DNA of 64,000 nt, taken from assembly GCA_001695595.3 (NCBI GenBank), contig MBPM02000010.1, positions 62,001 to 126,000 of the forward strand, read 5' to 3'. Shown piece after piece: positions 48,616 through 61,272 of this stretch (position 1 is the first letter of the stretch; each line of letters opens with the position of its first letter). The notes below the pieces were generated by a model that was not told where the DNA came from, searched no databases, and was given only the letters and a program-made list of their open reading frames with translations. The DNA is from Plasmopara viticola (lineage: Eukaryota; Oomycota; Peronosporomycetes; Peronosporales; Peronosporaceae). A program made the position numbers and the translations under genes.

Positions 48616-49890
48616 GCAGTGCTCCAGCAGCGTGGAAGAAACACCCTGAGTACTTTTTATCGAGCATTGAGTGCCCGACAATTACAGCGGTAATCTCGAT
48701 GTCGAATTAAAAAGGTGCCATATACTAAGCGTTCGACTGACAGATGGAGTTAAGTGAGGACGATTGCCATGCCAACCTGTCTAATTCTTGTAAGAAAATG
48801 TTATACGACTTGGGTTGATGTAGAAAATATTTTCTGGTAGCACGACCTGTGCTCACAAATTTCAATTAAACGACTTTATTCTAGATTCAAGAAGTAAAAC
48901 CAAGTACCCTCAGCATAAACAAGTTGGCAGACAACTACCCGCTCATCACAAGACGGCAACGTCAGCCAAGTTGCTGACCCAAAAAAGCCACCACTTGGTC
49001 AGCGTGCATTCGATCACGTGGCGTCCAAGCGTCATGCACTAACTCCATCGCGACGAGATCTTGCTTTAAAATGGGGTACAATGGGTACCCCGTCTCAGTA
49101 CCTCTTTTTGGTCCTTGCACGCAGCTTTTTGCTCTAATAACGCATCATTTCCTCTGTTGCCGTTGCCGTTGCATACAAAACATCAGCGCTAAGTCCGCAA
49201 AAAGTACGTTTTATGGCAGAAGCGACATTTCTCCCGCGCTCGACGCTCGTTCCGTTGTCGTTTGCGCAATCTTTTGCGTCGATCTTGGCAAATGCAGTCA
49301 ACTTTGTCAACCAGAATTTATAATTTTAACCTGCCGCCTGGTTGCGTAGTGCCCACTGTAGTGTGTCATTCGACTGTAGGCACATGCACAAAGTGTGCGC
49401 GACTGGTGAGTTCGACACAAGCTGTTCCAACGAAGTGCATGGAAGCAGAGCAGTCGATGGCTTACTTTATCGGATACTAATGGAGAAGCGTATCAGCAGG
49501 ATCCATTCGAGCTATTTTTGTAATGTTGGAATTCGACACTAGTGCAGCGCTAAAACTATCACCCGCAATGTCTCGAGCTTAATCTCGCGCAATGCGATTG
49601 CAAATGGCCTTGATACTCTGCAGTAGTCACCCAGCCGTCAATGCAACTAAATCGAATCAAAACAACAAATAAGAAACGAGCAAATGTGTACTTTTTCACT
49701 AAGCAGCTACGAAGTCATAGTCAAAGCCGAAGGCGAAGGCGGTGGGTACACATCGGGTGCACTCTCAAAACCACGAAGTTAAATAGGGCGAATGAGTGAA
49801 ACATGCGGTACAAGACATTTAAGTAGTGCATTAAATTCGCGATCTGTCGATTTTCGCAGTTGTAGCTACCACTGCGAAAAGCATCTTGTT

Positions 49891-50357
49891 TTACTTTTGG
49901 GTTATAGCGAGCACAATTAAAGCGACGAAAGTGACCGAAACAAGGCCAATCGCATAGTACTCCGCAAAAGTCCTTTTTACAAGTTTTTTCTTTTTTACTG
50001 GCAAACCCGACACTTGCTTATTCAGCTCTCGCAATGCTTCCTTTGATTTCTTGTCCAACTTTGCGTCTATAGTCGCGGCATCGTCCGCCGTTCGTGCGGA
50101 TTTGGTGCTCGATGCAGCTTTCTTGTCAAGAGCCTTTTGCCCTTTTAAAAGTGATGATGTAGCCTCGTCACCACTTTGAGCAACTTTCGACCTTCTTCCA
50201 GGTAAAACAGATCTGAGCCAATCCCTCATTCGGAATGGCAAGCGCCGACTCTGATGGACATTAATTTTGGCGTCCACGTCGCCGTCAGCACTGGCAAAGT
50301 GGAGCTGCACACGACGAAAGTGACAACGAAGAGGACGTTTAAGACTCTGAAATTCAT
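49891..50357 (-). pseudogene. Small secreted/TM protein gene, copy 2, frameshifted
   Basis: The counterpart of copy 1, starting at the same ATG (50,357). One base is missing near 50,297 (GGCAAAGTGG against GGCAATAGTGG on the plus strand), at the end of the signal peptide. The signal-peptide frame therefore no longer connects with the mature part, which is otherwise open and almost identical to copy 1. Unless the base is a sequencing error, this copy cannot make the secreted product. Confidence 0.7.
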
Positions 50358-50384
50358 GCTGTTTGTGTATCAGCCCTTGGACGG

Positions 50385-50403
50385 CCAATTCGAAAATAAT
50401 GAA
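50385..50403 (-). promoter_or_regulatory. Inr-like core promoter, secreted-protein gene 2
   Basis: Identical to the site in unit 1. Confidence 0.4.
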
Positions 50404-50735
50404 CCATTAGCAACTGCGATGAATGCACCACATTAAAGAGAGCCCAAAACTCAAAAGACCTACCCCGCATACAAATCAATTTGCAAGCATAAGCTGTACA
50501 AACTACTGTGTAAAGGTCTGCGTTGTCGAAAAAGACCGTACAAAAGAAAAAGTACAAATGTTGTTACACATACATTTGTACTCTTTCTTCTCTTTTTGAT
50601 TTGCAAATATTGCCGTCTCTTTCGTTGTGCAAGCGATTGTAATTTCGAGCTTTTCGTAACTTCTGTCGTCCCATCGTGCATTTAGGGAATCGTGCGTGAT
50701 GCGCAGTACATATCAACATTCACGCACGCATCTGC

Positions 50736-51800
50736 TTAACATGTAGAGTGCGTATTATGTACGTCCTCCAAAAGCGATAACAACACACCACTCGACATCA
50801 TGCGACGCATCTTGATCTCTTCAGTCTCCCGTGTCAGCTCCACTGCGGCTTCATCACTCTGCGTCTTGACTAAAGCGTGTTCCACGACTTCACGCGCAAG
50901 CACACAAGCCATTTGACGCAAACATCGGACCACTTCAATCCGAACTACGATTGACGCATCGTTGGCCGCCATACACAAGACATCAAAAGTCGCTTCCGGT
51001 AGACAAAGCTTGACCTTTTCCGCTTATGATGATGGAAAAGACCGACTATTTTTTGCCTCACAGTGTGGAATCCACTCAACCAAGGTCACAAGTACTTGAG
51101 CAGCCAGCACTCGGACCTCGTCGCAGGGTGCAAAGAGCGAAAAGCTTGTCAGCCGATCAAAGTGCTCGACTGCTGCGTTGTCGAGCGACCTTGTCTCCCT
51201 AACAAAGCTCTGTCATTCAATCCCAGATACGTCCAAAGACAAATCGCCTGCATGCCAGCATCGTGATCTTCCACGCACGTGTGCAATAAACCCTTTAATT
51301 GGTCAAACTTTTCAGTACACAAGAGTCAGTCGACAACGATCCGTAGCATCTCGCGACGGAGCTTGAAGCCCACCCCTACACTCATACATTGCATCAGCTG
51401 CTCTCTCATGGCAATCACCGCCTCAACTACAGCTGGTTTGACCGACAAAAGATGTCGAAGACCACGTACGATGGCACTCACGACGATGATACCGCTTCTA
51501 CCCGCATCTTTGGATGGTTTCTTACTGTTCAGAGTGGTAGGCTGTGACTACTTAGAATGAGAAGAGAAAATCAATCGCCGCTGATGTTTAATAGCTGAAT
51601 TCAAGCAATAAACGAGCCTGTAATGAGAGTCCACTGTGCTCTGCAGCTTTGTGCAAATGGTATTCAGTACAGCCATTGGATGTTTTTGAGACTCGTGTAC
51701 GAGAGTCAATTTGAGACAGTGGAGACTCGAAGATTCCTTATAGATAAACATTCGTCAGAGAAAAGATGCGAGGCCATTTGATGGCTGTTTCGGCCTCGAT
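50736..51800 (-). pseudogene. HEAT-like gene fragment, unit 2
   Basis: Counterpart of 38,343-39,440. A change at 51,024-51,026 (TTA on the plus strand, against CTAATG in unit 1) creates a new stop, so the left piece is shorter here. Confidence 0.5.
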
Positions 51801-51914
51801 ATTCGGCGCTTTCGCCATCAGAAGTGGTCACATCCTGTCGCTTCATGTTTAGCTTACAAAGTAATTACGAAAGAGTCTAAAAAGTAGCGTGTGAGTAAGT
51901 ATAATATGAAGTAC

Positions 51915-52420
51915 ATAAAAATACATTGAGCTGCTGCTGAATAAGACGCTTAATAGATGATGATGGCGAAGGCTAAAGTCGATAGACCCAAGAAGTAGAT
52001 GAAGCTGGTCGAATGGTGGAGACACGCTGAGCGAGAAATAGTGGAACCCTTGTCAACAACTGCCAAGCATCGTGCGCTGCTTGAACACGTGGCTCATCAA
52101 GCATGCCAAACAGCCGTATTTCTAGTTTTCGGGTTTACAAAAGCGCATGCTTCGACAGTAGTTCAATGCACTGGACTCGACGCGTCGGTACGATTTCGAT
52201 TGAAGAATTGGAGGATCCGATGCTATCGATTGGTATCGTGAATGGCACGCACGAGATCTGAGAGATGGTGAACAAGTTGGACAAGGACTCGAATGGCCAG
52301 ATTGATCTCCAGGAGTTTGTGGACTTTTTGACACCGCATACAAGACACATAACTCATTCGAGTCCTCACAAGTATGAAGTGATGTTTCATAAGCTACGAA
52401 GAAAATGGAGGTACGACTAT
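51915..52420 (+). pseudogene. EF-hand protein pseudogene, unit 2
   Basis: Counterpart of 39,557-40,066. A 23-bp stretch present in unit 1 after GTGCGCTGCTT is missing here (about 52,083). The EF-hand loop DKDSNGQIDLQE is still readable within 52,265-52,495. Confidence 0.65.
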
Positions 52421-54590
52421 GGCAATAATCTAATGGTGGAAGATGAGCTCCCATGGGTTTCGTCCAAAACTGGCTGTCGATCCACTCGATGCTGAACCTT
52501 GACTTCATCACCCTCCTACATTTCTTGAACAAATAGTTCCGGCTTGTGCTCTTGCGTGTCGTAAATGCCGTCCACTTCACGCTCGTCCAATTTTACAGAG
52601 CGATTCACTTTGATCTTGGCATTCTCCAAGTCAAACAAGCGATGGTTCTTGACATTCTCCGCATAGCCGAGAAACATAGGCTTGAGACTCTTGGGTTTCA
52701 ATTTGGTCCGTTTCGTATTGTTACTATGAGCGTAGCCTTGCGAATTAAATACGCGCAGGTGATCTATTTGAGTTTTGTCTAAAAAAACCTAGCTCGTACT
52801 GCGTGATGTCAGGATAGACCATATTGCTGAAGCGTTTGACTAAATAAACCGTAGTATTTACCGCTTCCGCCCACCATTCCGTCGAGACGCTCTTGTAGTG
52901 TAACATTCTGCGGGACTTTTCCATATTAATCATGTTCGTACGCTCCGCCACTCCGTTCCGCTGAGGGCTGTATAGAACGGAGCGCTGATGTACAATGCCG
53001 TTCTCTTGACATTCTTCAGCCATTTCTTTGTTTACAAACTCGGTCTCGTTGTCGACCTTAGTCATGCATTATACTGGTTTTGTATATCGTCAGGATCTCC
53101 TTAGACTTTCCTGTCACTTCGCTCTTGTTTTTGATCAAAATAAGCGCAACATATTGTGAAAAATAAATCACGAACAGAGAGAACGTACTTGACACCACCC
53201 TTCGAATAAGTTCTCATTGGCCCCATCACATCTGTGTGAATACGCTCCAACACACATGTCGTCTTTGTCATTGAATGAGATGGAAACACCGTGATCGCCT
53301 TCTTGCCCTTCAAACACCCTGTACTCAATGTTTCCACACTTTGCTCAATAACTGGGATACCATTGGTCAATCGCTGTGTACTCATCAGCACATCCTTGCT
53401 GGAGTGTCTCATGCGGCTATGCCAAAGCTCTCACTGATTGTCAGCCCCGGAATGTTCAACGAGGCATGATGCTTCTCCTTGCTCACAGTCAAGCAAATAC
53501 GACTTTCCAACTCAAGTACCCGATGCAATTGCTTGATTCTTATTTCAGATGGCGCATGACGAACACGAAAACTCCACACTCAAACCACGCTCAGCCAGCT
53601 TGCCAACTGACAGCAACCTTCTATCAAGTCCGGGAATGTGCAGAACTTCAACCATGCGAATGCCCATTCCATCCAAATAGCCAGTTTCACCGTGTCGTTA
53701 CCTTCGACGAGCAACTTCTACCCGTCTGCAATCGTAACTTCGATGCTAGCTTCTAGGCCCTTGTAACCAAGCTGTGTGAGGTCATGTGGGAAGTTGCTCC
53801 ACTGTCAATCAGCCATCCTGATGACTTATCTTCACCAACGACAAACCTGTATCGTCGCTTTTAAATCTTTTACCAGCTGGGCAGTTCCGCTTCATGTGCC
53901 CAATGTGGTCACAATTAAAGCACTTGTCCTTGAATCCGCCGTTATTGCGTGGAGGACACACCCTGTTGTCAATTGTCCCGTCAACCTTTGAATCTTCTAG
54001 CATTTCCTTACATGCGAAATGCTTTCTCCGTAGCTTCATTCCTCTGTAGCTTCTCTGATTTTTATCAAGCAGCTTCTTCTTGACTTTAATTCACGAAAAG
54101 TCTCCGCATTCTCCGCAATAGACGATATCATGTCATATTCCGAAGGTAGACTGCTGAGAAGTACCACCAGCTGGCGTGACTCATTAATTGGCTCTTCAGT
54201 AGTCTGAAGCCTCACTACTAGCTCGTCAAAATGATTCAGATGCTCTGCCATGCTTGTCCCATTTTCCATCTTGAACTCGTGTTGTCGACGAGTCATCGCT
54301 ACACGACTGGAAAGAGTCGAGCAATTGTAGAAATCGCGAAGGGTTCCCCATGCCTCCATGGCGCGCGTAGCTGACCGTATCTTTGTCTGGTGCTGAATCT
54401 CAACGCCTTGAGTGATGATGCCTAGCGCCTTGGCAATATTAACCAGCCACGCCACCGTGATGTCACTCTCTTCTCTGACGGCCATGATGTGCCCCAGGAG
54501 ACCCTTATGCACCACGGCCATCCTTATGTTGAATTTTCAGTGGTAACAGTTTCCACTCCCTAGGAAGACTTCGGTGCGCTTGTTAGCCAT
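52415..54590 (-). mobile_element. Dead Ty1/copia retroelement, unit 2
   Basis: Counterpart of 40,060-42,236, with the same missing reverse transcriptase and shared frameshifts. In addition a Trp codon of gag has become TGA (54,537-54,539 on the plus strand reads TCA), so gag is now cut near its start. Confidence 0.85.
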
Positions 54591-54894
54591 AGTGGGCGAG
54601 GACGTTGCCTGTGAAGGAAGGCTTGTTGCGGCTGTTAACCTATTGAATCGGAGAAAAACCAATTTATCTAGACCAATGAACGGCTACCATTATGCAATCA
54701 CTGACAGTGACGTACTCGTATATACTGTGACGTTATCCACCTGTTCAACACGCATTCGGCGGTCTAATTTTAACAAGCTCACTGCGAAGGAAAGCGATCT
54801 AACAAAACAATTCGGGGACCTTAAACGACTAGCCGAGTTCGGGGCTTATCGGAAGAAAAGCAACTTCTAAGAACAATTCAAAGACCTACGCTGA

Positions 54895-55850
54895 GATGCG
54901 CGGCGGTCGATTCATTTTTTGCACAGAGGAACTTCGCTTACTATTTTTGGCCCTAAGGGGATCAACGTGTGCAATAAATATCTTGCTTTCATCGATCCTA
55001 TATCAACTCTGTAATATAGACAGAAAATACGTTCATTTCGAGGTGCATCAGTTTGATAACTACCGAACGGAAGTTGGATTGGTCATAACAATGACCAAAA
55101 GAGGGCTGCCAATTTGCCAGGGCATTGGATAACCAACTTAATGCCGATTGAAATTGCTTCGGCTTCAGCAGATGCTACTGCACCGAGATTTGTCTCTTTT
55201 GTCTGAGCAAAAGCTGCTTCTGCGAAGTTCTGCGTTTACAACTAAGGTTGTACCTACATGGTAGGCTGTTTTGCCACAAAGGCTGCATTTGCGTCGTGGA
55301 TAGCGAGCATTTAAAAACTCACCTGTCTGGGGACCGCTCAGCAAAGGAAGACTCTGGAAGAGCCTCCCACACTATTGGTGCGGGAACAGTGCGCCTACCG
55401 CTCTACCTCGCCCGGTGGTCCACCGAAATCTCCACCTTCTCGTGATGCATATAGCACATATGTTTTCCAGATGGAGATGCGCGAAGCCTCACATTAATGA
55501 CAGCGTTGCTGGCTATGCGCGCTTCAACAGCCGGGTCCAGAATGTTTTGATAGCGCCAAAATAATTCTTCAAAAGGCTCCAGTCCCGGCTTCACCTACAA
55601 GACAAACGTTTTGGTGACTTTGTGCCGCTTTCGACAGTGCGACTATGCCGTCGATTGTAGAAATTTAGCAACTCGATAAGGAAGAACATATAGTAAGTCA
55701 TTTCCTTTGAGTCAAGCCAGCTTAGGGCTACCAAGTAAAACTGCCCCGTTCATGACAAAGAATTTAGAGCCGAGTGCATAATGCATCTCTTACTTGTGAC
55801 CTTGTCAGAGCTTGCATTTTTTAAAGGCGATAAGTGTTTTTTATTTGTAT
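54895..55850 (-). pseudogene. Decayed transposon-like coding remnant, unit 2
   Basis: Counterpart of 42,540-43,500 and nearly identical to it, including the C-x2-C piece and the 63-codon open piece at 55,403-55,594. Confidence 0.3.
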
Positions 55851-57106
55851 GAATGGTTATCATTCTTCGCGAAACGCAACTTATGTATTTAGCCTGACAA
55901 GCTGAATAAATTTATTAATGTGCTTTGATGCAAACTGGTAATAAAAGGGTCCACATAAGCAGGAGTAGAGACTCTACGTCGAACAGATTCGTCAGGCACG
56001 TCAGCCTTAAATAAGCTTATTCATCGTTGATTCATAGTCAAGTGGGCTATTTTTCAACAGCGATCGCATTGCATAGCTAGACAGTCGATCTTACGATGTG
56101 ATATATTTAGCAGATCTAGTCCAGATTGCTGTGTTGGCCTGGTAATGATGTGATTAAATGCGCAATACAGAAGAGTCAGGCTTGAATTTGCGATCGTCTA
56201 TCTCTGGGGTCATCAAGTGGAAGACCCGAAAATTTGCTGCACGCCTCCTGTGTACAAGATGCCCATAGAAAGCCTCGTTTGCGGTGTTATCGGATGTCTT
56301 AAAAAGAAGTGCAAACGCCAAAGTTTGAGGTAGTCGTATGTTAAGTTACCAGAAGGCGTGGCTGGTACGACAACATAACATGATAGAAATTCGGGAAGGT
56401 GCCGAAAGATGTAACGATCTATGAAAGGCGTACACGCTGCGCTATCTGTGTCGTTCGTCATAAAAATTTAGGTGCTACAATTCTCCAGTATGGAGTCTAT
56501 CTCTTGAGCTAGGCGTTTTCGCCTTCATTATCGCTTTCTTACTGGCATTCATACATTGCTCATTTTTAAATACAGCCCCCGCAAACGTAATTCAGGGTCC
56601 AGCTGCACAAATGAGTCAATCTTCTAACAGCGAAAACTCAATAATCGACCGAGGTCGTGTGAAGTATTGAGCAGTATAAAATTCGTCCCTAAATGCTGTG
56701 TCTAATATGTATATGAGTAGCATGATTTTAATAGTAAAAATATTAACCAAGGTCTCCGATAGAAGTTGATCATTCTAGACCATCGCATAACATGTACCAA
56801 TTGATAGTCAATAGATAGCCTGTCACGTCGAGACCAACAGTACAACCTAGAGGTATGGCAAGATTCTGCGAAAATGTTCAGGCATAGCAGCCTTAAATAA
56901 TAGAGTGAGCACAAGCTTTAACTTGCCAATGCTGTCGTTGAAGGTTAAGTCAGGAAACACTTGGTCTGCTAGCTCTTTCGCAATTAAAGTACGAGTTCTT
57001 TAAGAGAGATGCTGGTAGAGATAATATTACTACAACTGCTTGAAATACTGTACAAAGTTCGCACGATATCCGACGGCGCCGACTTCGAAAACGGTGTTTT
57101 CGGCAC

Positions 57107-57123
57107 AGTCATTGCGTTTTTGC
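57107..57123 (+). promoter_or_regulatory. Inr-like core promoter, ankyrin gene 3
   Basis: AGTCATTGCGTTTTTGC, as in units 1 and 2. Confidence 0.4.
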
Positions 57124-57153
57124 GTCGGTAGTGCACGCTCGAGAATAAAAACA

Positions 57154-57957
57154 ATGACAATGCCAGTTTTGGTCAGTGTGGCGCTGGTGGCTCGTCATTC
57201 CGACACACTCGGGGCACTGCAGCACGTAGAGCAAACGATCAGCGACTTCATCGACTACTCGAAATGTTGGACCATGGCCAGAGCAGTCTCCTGTAGAAAC
57301 ATGAGACTTTTACGCCGAATTCTCGTTCATCGAGGAAAAGCTGACAACAAAGGTTCTTGTATGGACATTGAACGGGCGATGGAGGTAGCATCGGCGAGTG
57401 GGGACATGGAAATGGTGCAATTCCTGCACGAGACTTACCCTCAGCATGGCAAGACGCGGTGTCTTGAGCTCGCGGCCTCCAACGGTCATCTTGATGTTCT
57501 TAGATGGATTTACAAGCACAGGAATGAAAAAGACACTCTTACAATGTCTGCCTTTGACTTCGCGGCTGGAAATGGACACCTTGACGTCGTCGAGTGGATG
57601 CATGCAAACCGATCGAGAGGGTGTTCAACACGGGCAATGGATTGCGCTGCTCGAAATGGACATTTACACATTGTACAATGGCTGCATGCACACCGTCAAG
57701 AAGGATGTACAACGCAAGCAATGGATTGGGCCGCGCAAGAAGGACACTTTGAGGTGGTGCAGTGGCTGCTCTTGAATCGACAGGAAGGATGTTCTTCCAT
57801 TGCCATTGATGCAGCTGCTTCTAATGGCCACTTGAAGCTCGTACACTGGCTTCACGAACACTGTAATGTGACCTGCTCTTACTTTGCATGCGCGATGGCC
57901 GCAGAGCGTGGGCATCACCACATTTTAGAATGGATTGGTCAGATCGAACAGACCTAA
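57154..57957 (+). CDS. Ankyrin-repeat protein, copy 3
   Basis: 267 residues, intact, with the same repeat core as copies 1 and 2. It lacks the four-residue duplication of copy 2. Its first half shares most distinguishing bases with copy 1, while the middle (about residues 115-150, for example HRNEKDTL and DVVEWMH) shares them with copy 2. The last codons differ from both (EWIGQ against EYIGQ). The frame is kept although the flanking sequence has diverged far more, which suggests selection on the protein. Confidence 0.85.
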   Translation: MTMPVLVSVALVARHSDTLGALQHVEQTISDFIDYSKCWTMARAVSCRNMRLLRRILVHRGKADNKGSCMDIERAMEVASASGDMEMVQFLHETYPQHGKTRCLELAASNGHLDVLRWIYKHRNEKDTLTMSAFDFAAGNGHLDVVEWMHANRSRGCSTRAMDCAARNGHLHIVQWLHAHRQEGCTTQAMDWAAQEGHFEVVQWLLLNRQEGCSSIAIDAAASNGHLKLVHWLHEHCNVTCSYFACAMAAERGHHHILEWIGQIEQT

Positions 57958-58290
57958 AAGACTGAAGGGAAAATAATCTAAAAATCTGAATATTATGGAA
58001 TTGGTGACATGCACTACATACGTTAGTACATTATATCATGGGATTGAACGAAATTTGCGTTGAACGAGCTTAATCTGATTTAAGTACAATAACTGAAATG
58101 GAAAGACGTTCGCCGAAGCCGCGCTACCATAGCGAAAACGAAGGCTGTACTTTAATAAGGTTAGCTTTTCCTGTATAGATTTGACAGTTGGCAATCGCGT
58201 TGTCAGTCTGTGAGAAAAAGAAGGAGTGCGACCGAAGATATTTTGCTTCCATAAAAAAATTATAGTAATTTAAAGATTATTGTTTAAAAA

Positions 58291-59026
58291 TAGGGAAATG
58301 ATACCGGGCAGGCACTTTTCGCTAACGGGCAGGCACTGATGTTTATATGAATTAAATTGATTGGCATTTCTTCTCTGTGATTGGCTCGAGGGTTAACCGC
58401 GACTTTCCACGCAACTTTGACATATTCTTCCGCAGTAACATCACGATAACACCCTGCAAACTCTTGGCCAGCGTGTCTTCAGCTCTCACGAGGACGCACG
58501 CAAAGCTATAAACACCGAGCTCGGAGATGAGGGGTTTATTGTGTCAGTCAAACACACGTCATCAATCCCTTATTCATCAGGGAAATGATACCGGGCAGAC
58601 ACTTTTCGCTCATCCAGAGAGATGAGGGGTTTATTGTGTCAGTCAAACACACGTCATCAATCCCTTTTTCATCGGGGAAATGATACCGGGCAGGCACTTT
58701 TCGCTCATCTCCGAGTTCCGTGTTTATAGCTTTGTGTGCGTCCTCGTGAGAGCTGAAGACACGCTGGCCAAGAGTTTGCAGGGTGTTCATGGTGATGTTA
58801 CTGCGGAAGAATACGTCAAATTTGCTTCGAAAGTCGCGGTTTTATGGTCGAAAAGTAGGTTTGGGATAAGTTGCATCGGAGATTGGTGTAGCCTATGAGA
58901 ATTGATATCACGACTGAGAATTAAACCTCCAGCTAATCACAGAGAAGAAATGCCAATCAATTTAATTCATATAAACATCAGTGCCTGCCCGTTAGCGAAA
59001 AGTGCCTGCCTGGTATCATTTCCCTA
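58291..59026. mobile_element. Foldback/MITE-like DNA element with 94-bp terminal inverted repeats
   Basis: Inserted in unit 3 only. The element proper is 58,293-59,024, bounded by TA on both sides, and units 1 and 2 have a simple CCTAAATATATTG at this place. The ends are inverted copies of each other over about 94 bp (58,293-58,386 and 58,931-59,024), starting GGGAAATGATACC. Inside, a second inverted pair (about 58,405-58,535 and 58,700-58,840) extends the arms. The centre has two direct repeats of about 94 bp, each containing an internal copy of the terminal GGGAAATGATACCGGGCA. There is no transposase. A TA target fits Tc1/mariner-type mobilisation, which is an inference. Confidence 0.85.
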
Positions 59027-59719
59027 AATATATTGTGTAAACGAAGTCAGATATCGTGTGCAATACTGAACCATAAATCTGAAATGAGGTAAGCAATTAC
59101 ATACAATGATGTCAGCAATCGTAATTTATTCTTGAAAAGCACTGTTTGTAAAATATAGAGAGTACACAATTTACGCGTCGCCTGAACCGAGCCGTTGGTG
59201 AATGCCACCTCGATGTCCGAGTGCAGTACATTTATTTTAACTACAATAGAAGGAAGAGCTCGGCCAAACACTTTGATGGCTTTTGCTTAATGCAAAGCCA
59301 CGAGTAGAAGCGCAATCTTGCAATTCAGTATTGACTTACGGTGTCAGAGCAGATTATGTGCGGTCTTATTTTCAAGCAATGCACAATTTTTGACTTTCGA
59401 CCAATTTTTAGACGAACATGACCTTTACCCGACAGATCAATATGTGACTTCGCATACCAATAATCATGTTTATCCTTGTGTCTATCAAAATATGCCTGCA
59501 AACGTGTTGCCTTACCAAGTCAGCTATTTCAGCTAGCGTAAAACGAACCGATCCATATTATTTAATCAAGCACCAATTAAACTGTGAGGAAAGGAACCGC
59601 CCACTAAGTTAGCGGATGAAGAAGTACCTTTTGCGATATCTCCGGATATGAGCTTTTACTGTATAATTTATCGAGAAAAAGCCAATTCGTCGCAGGAGCA
59701 AAAGCTTCTTTTTTTGTTA

Positions 59720-59785
59720 CAGTGTTGCAATATGCCACTAATCGGCGAGCAGGCACTGCTGGACTTTATCTCAATTCGATACCAG
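59720..59785 (+). pseudogene. Possible orphan exon, unit 3
   Basis: Counterpart of 34,560-34,625; the acceptor-like TTACAG is kept, while the donor-like GTTAAG has become ATTAAG. Reads MPLIGEQALLDFISIRYQ. Confidence 0.3.
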
Positions 59786-60289
59786 ATTAAGTAACACAAT
59801 TAAGGTCGGCTATCGTCTTGGTGTACTTTTGGCAATGCTAGTCAGCTACATTTGAGCGTCGATTCTTTACGGCTGGTACATGGCTGTAGAAGGCTTCGCA
59901 ACGAATCCGAAAGTATAATTGATCACCCACCGGGAACATAAATTTGTAGCCGGGAAATTGACAAACGGACAGTTCTTTAATCAAGAGCGTTTAGTAAAGA
60001 ATGGTTGAGACTCGACTCGTAACTATCAAACTTTCATTGCCCGAAATATGTCAGCTCACGTACAAACTTGCTGGGAAGATGTAAAGGTTGCCTGAACTGC
60101 AGCACTGAATATTGTCTGTCGCTTTATGCTGGGATTGACTGACGCTGTGTTGAGATATGTTGGTAACTTCGTGAAAAAAACAGAGACGAGTTCTTGTGGC
60201 AACGTGCAAAGATCTCGCTTGCTTTGGATATCGCAAGAGGTTTAATTTATCGGCAGTGTCTGCGAATACAGTGCGCCGAACAATGCACC

Positions 60290-60672
60290 ATGACCTCAAG
60301 TCTAAAATCGTTTTACTAAACGCATTATTTCATGCGCGAGTTGCAAGACTTTGATTAGCAAACAACGTCGTCAGGCGTCGGAACGTTATTTTAATCTGCT
60401 AAGGCAAAAAGTGTTCGAAAAGAGCAGACAATTATTCATTCGGTGTCGTGAAATCCGAGATTGAAGCGCCTGATTTGAATGTCATTTTCGACAAGTGGTC
60501 ATGGACTGTACGCAACTGGACCCTGATGCGCGACTAAGCTTTATGCAAGCGGCTTCGGCTTACTAAGATAATAAGCGGCTGACCTTAGAGCTAGAATACG
60601 ATGTCAAAGCTGTCATTAGTGTCGATGATGGCATATGCAGAATAGAAGGAATTTTGCGTGCGTCCAAGTAAT
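60290..60672 (+). pseudogene. Decayed gene fragment of unknown identity, unit 3
   Basis: Counterpart of the fragments at 35,115 and 47,509. The basic part is nearly unchanged (QRRQASERYFNLLRQKVFEK), but the second part has gained an in-frame stop after FMQAASAY. Confidence 0.4.
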
Positions 60673-61272
60673 AGTTTTTCGAAGTTAGCATGGAGGTTTT
60701 AGGCAAATTTGATCGATATTCAGATTTTAGATTGCAGAATATAATTTGCATTGCATGGTTGAGGGAATATATCACTGCAGCTTACCTTGAAATGGTGGCT
60801 TCGTGTCCAATCTCTCTTAAACTTAATTGAAAAGCAAAGCAACACAGATATGCAGTTGTGGCAAATTGTTATTGTGTAAAGGATTTTCCAATAGCGTTGG
60901 CGTTACCGAACTTTGCTCCTTCAATTTAATAGATGCGAGTAAGATAAAATTGCAATATCTGGGAAAAATTAAAAAAATTAGGTAATAATTAAGCTTCCCA
61001 ATATTTGTGAGACGAGTACATCTATTGTCAAATGATTTGAGTGCGAGACTAAAGAGGGAATTGGAAGAAACTTTCATTTATAGATTAATTTTGATGCAAA
61101 TGGGAGTAAATGGCGGCAGCACCTCGATCAAGACGCAAGGATCAATCAATAGCATGAAAGATACAAGGTGATGTCCGATTGAGGTCAAGTTGCAAAGAGG
61201 AAGCTACGCTAATCTCAAGCGAAATGAGCAAGTCGAATAACAAAAAGACAATCTCCCTTTAGGGAGCAAAAT

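Larger units (their letters stand above)
44356..56701 (+). repeat. Tandem array unit 2 (12.3 kb)
   Basis: Second full unit with the same order of content as unit 1. It is almost identical to unit 1 through most of its length, but the ankyrin 5' region and the right end differ more. It carries extra disabling changes: a stop in gag, a stop in the HEAT-like fragment, a lost base in the secreted-protein gene and a 23-bp deletion in the EF-hand pseudogene. Confidence 0.9.

Noticed and set aside
58527..58715. CRISPR-like direct repeats
   Set aside because: Only two repeats of about 94 bp, with no spacers, inside a palindromic transposon-like element of a eukaryotic genome.
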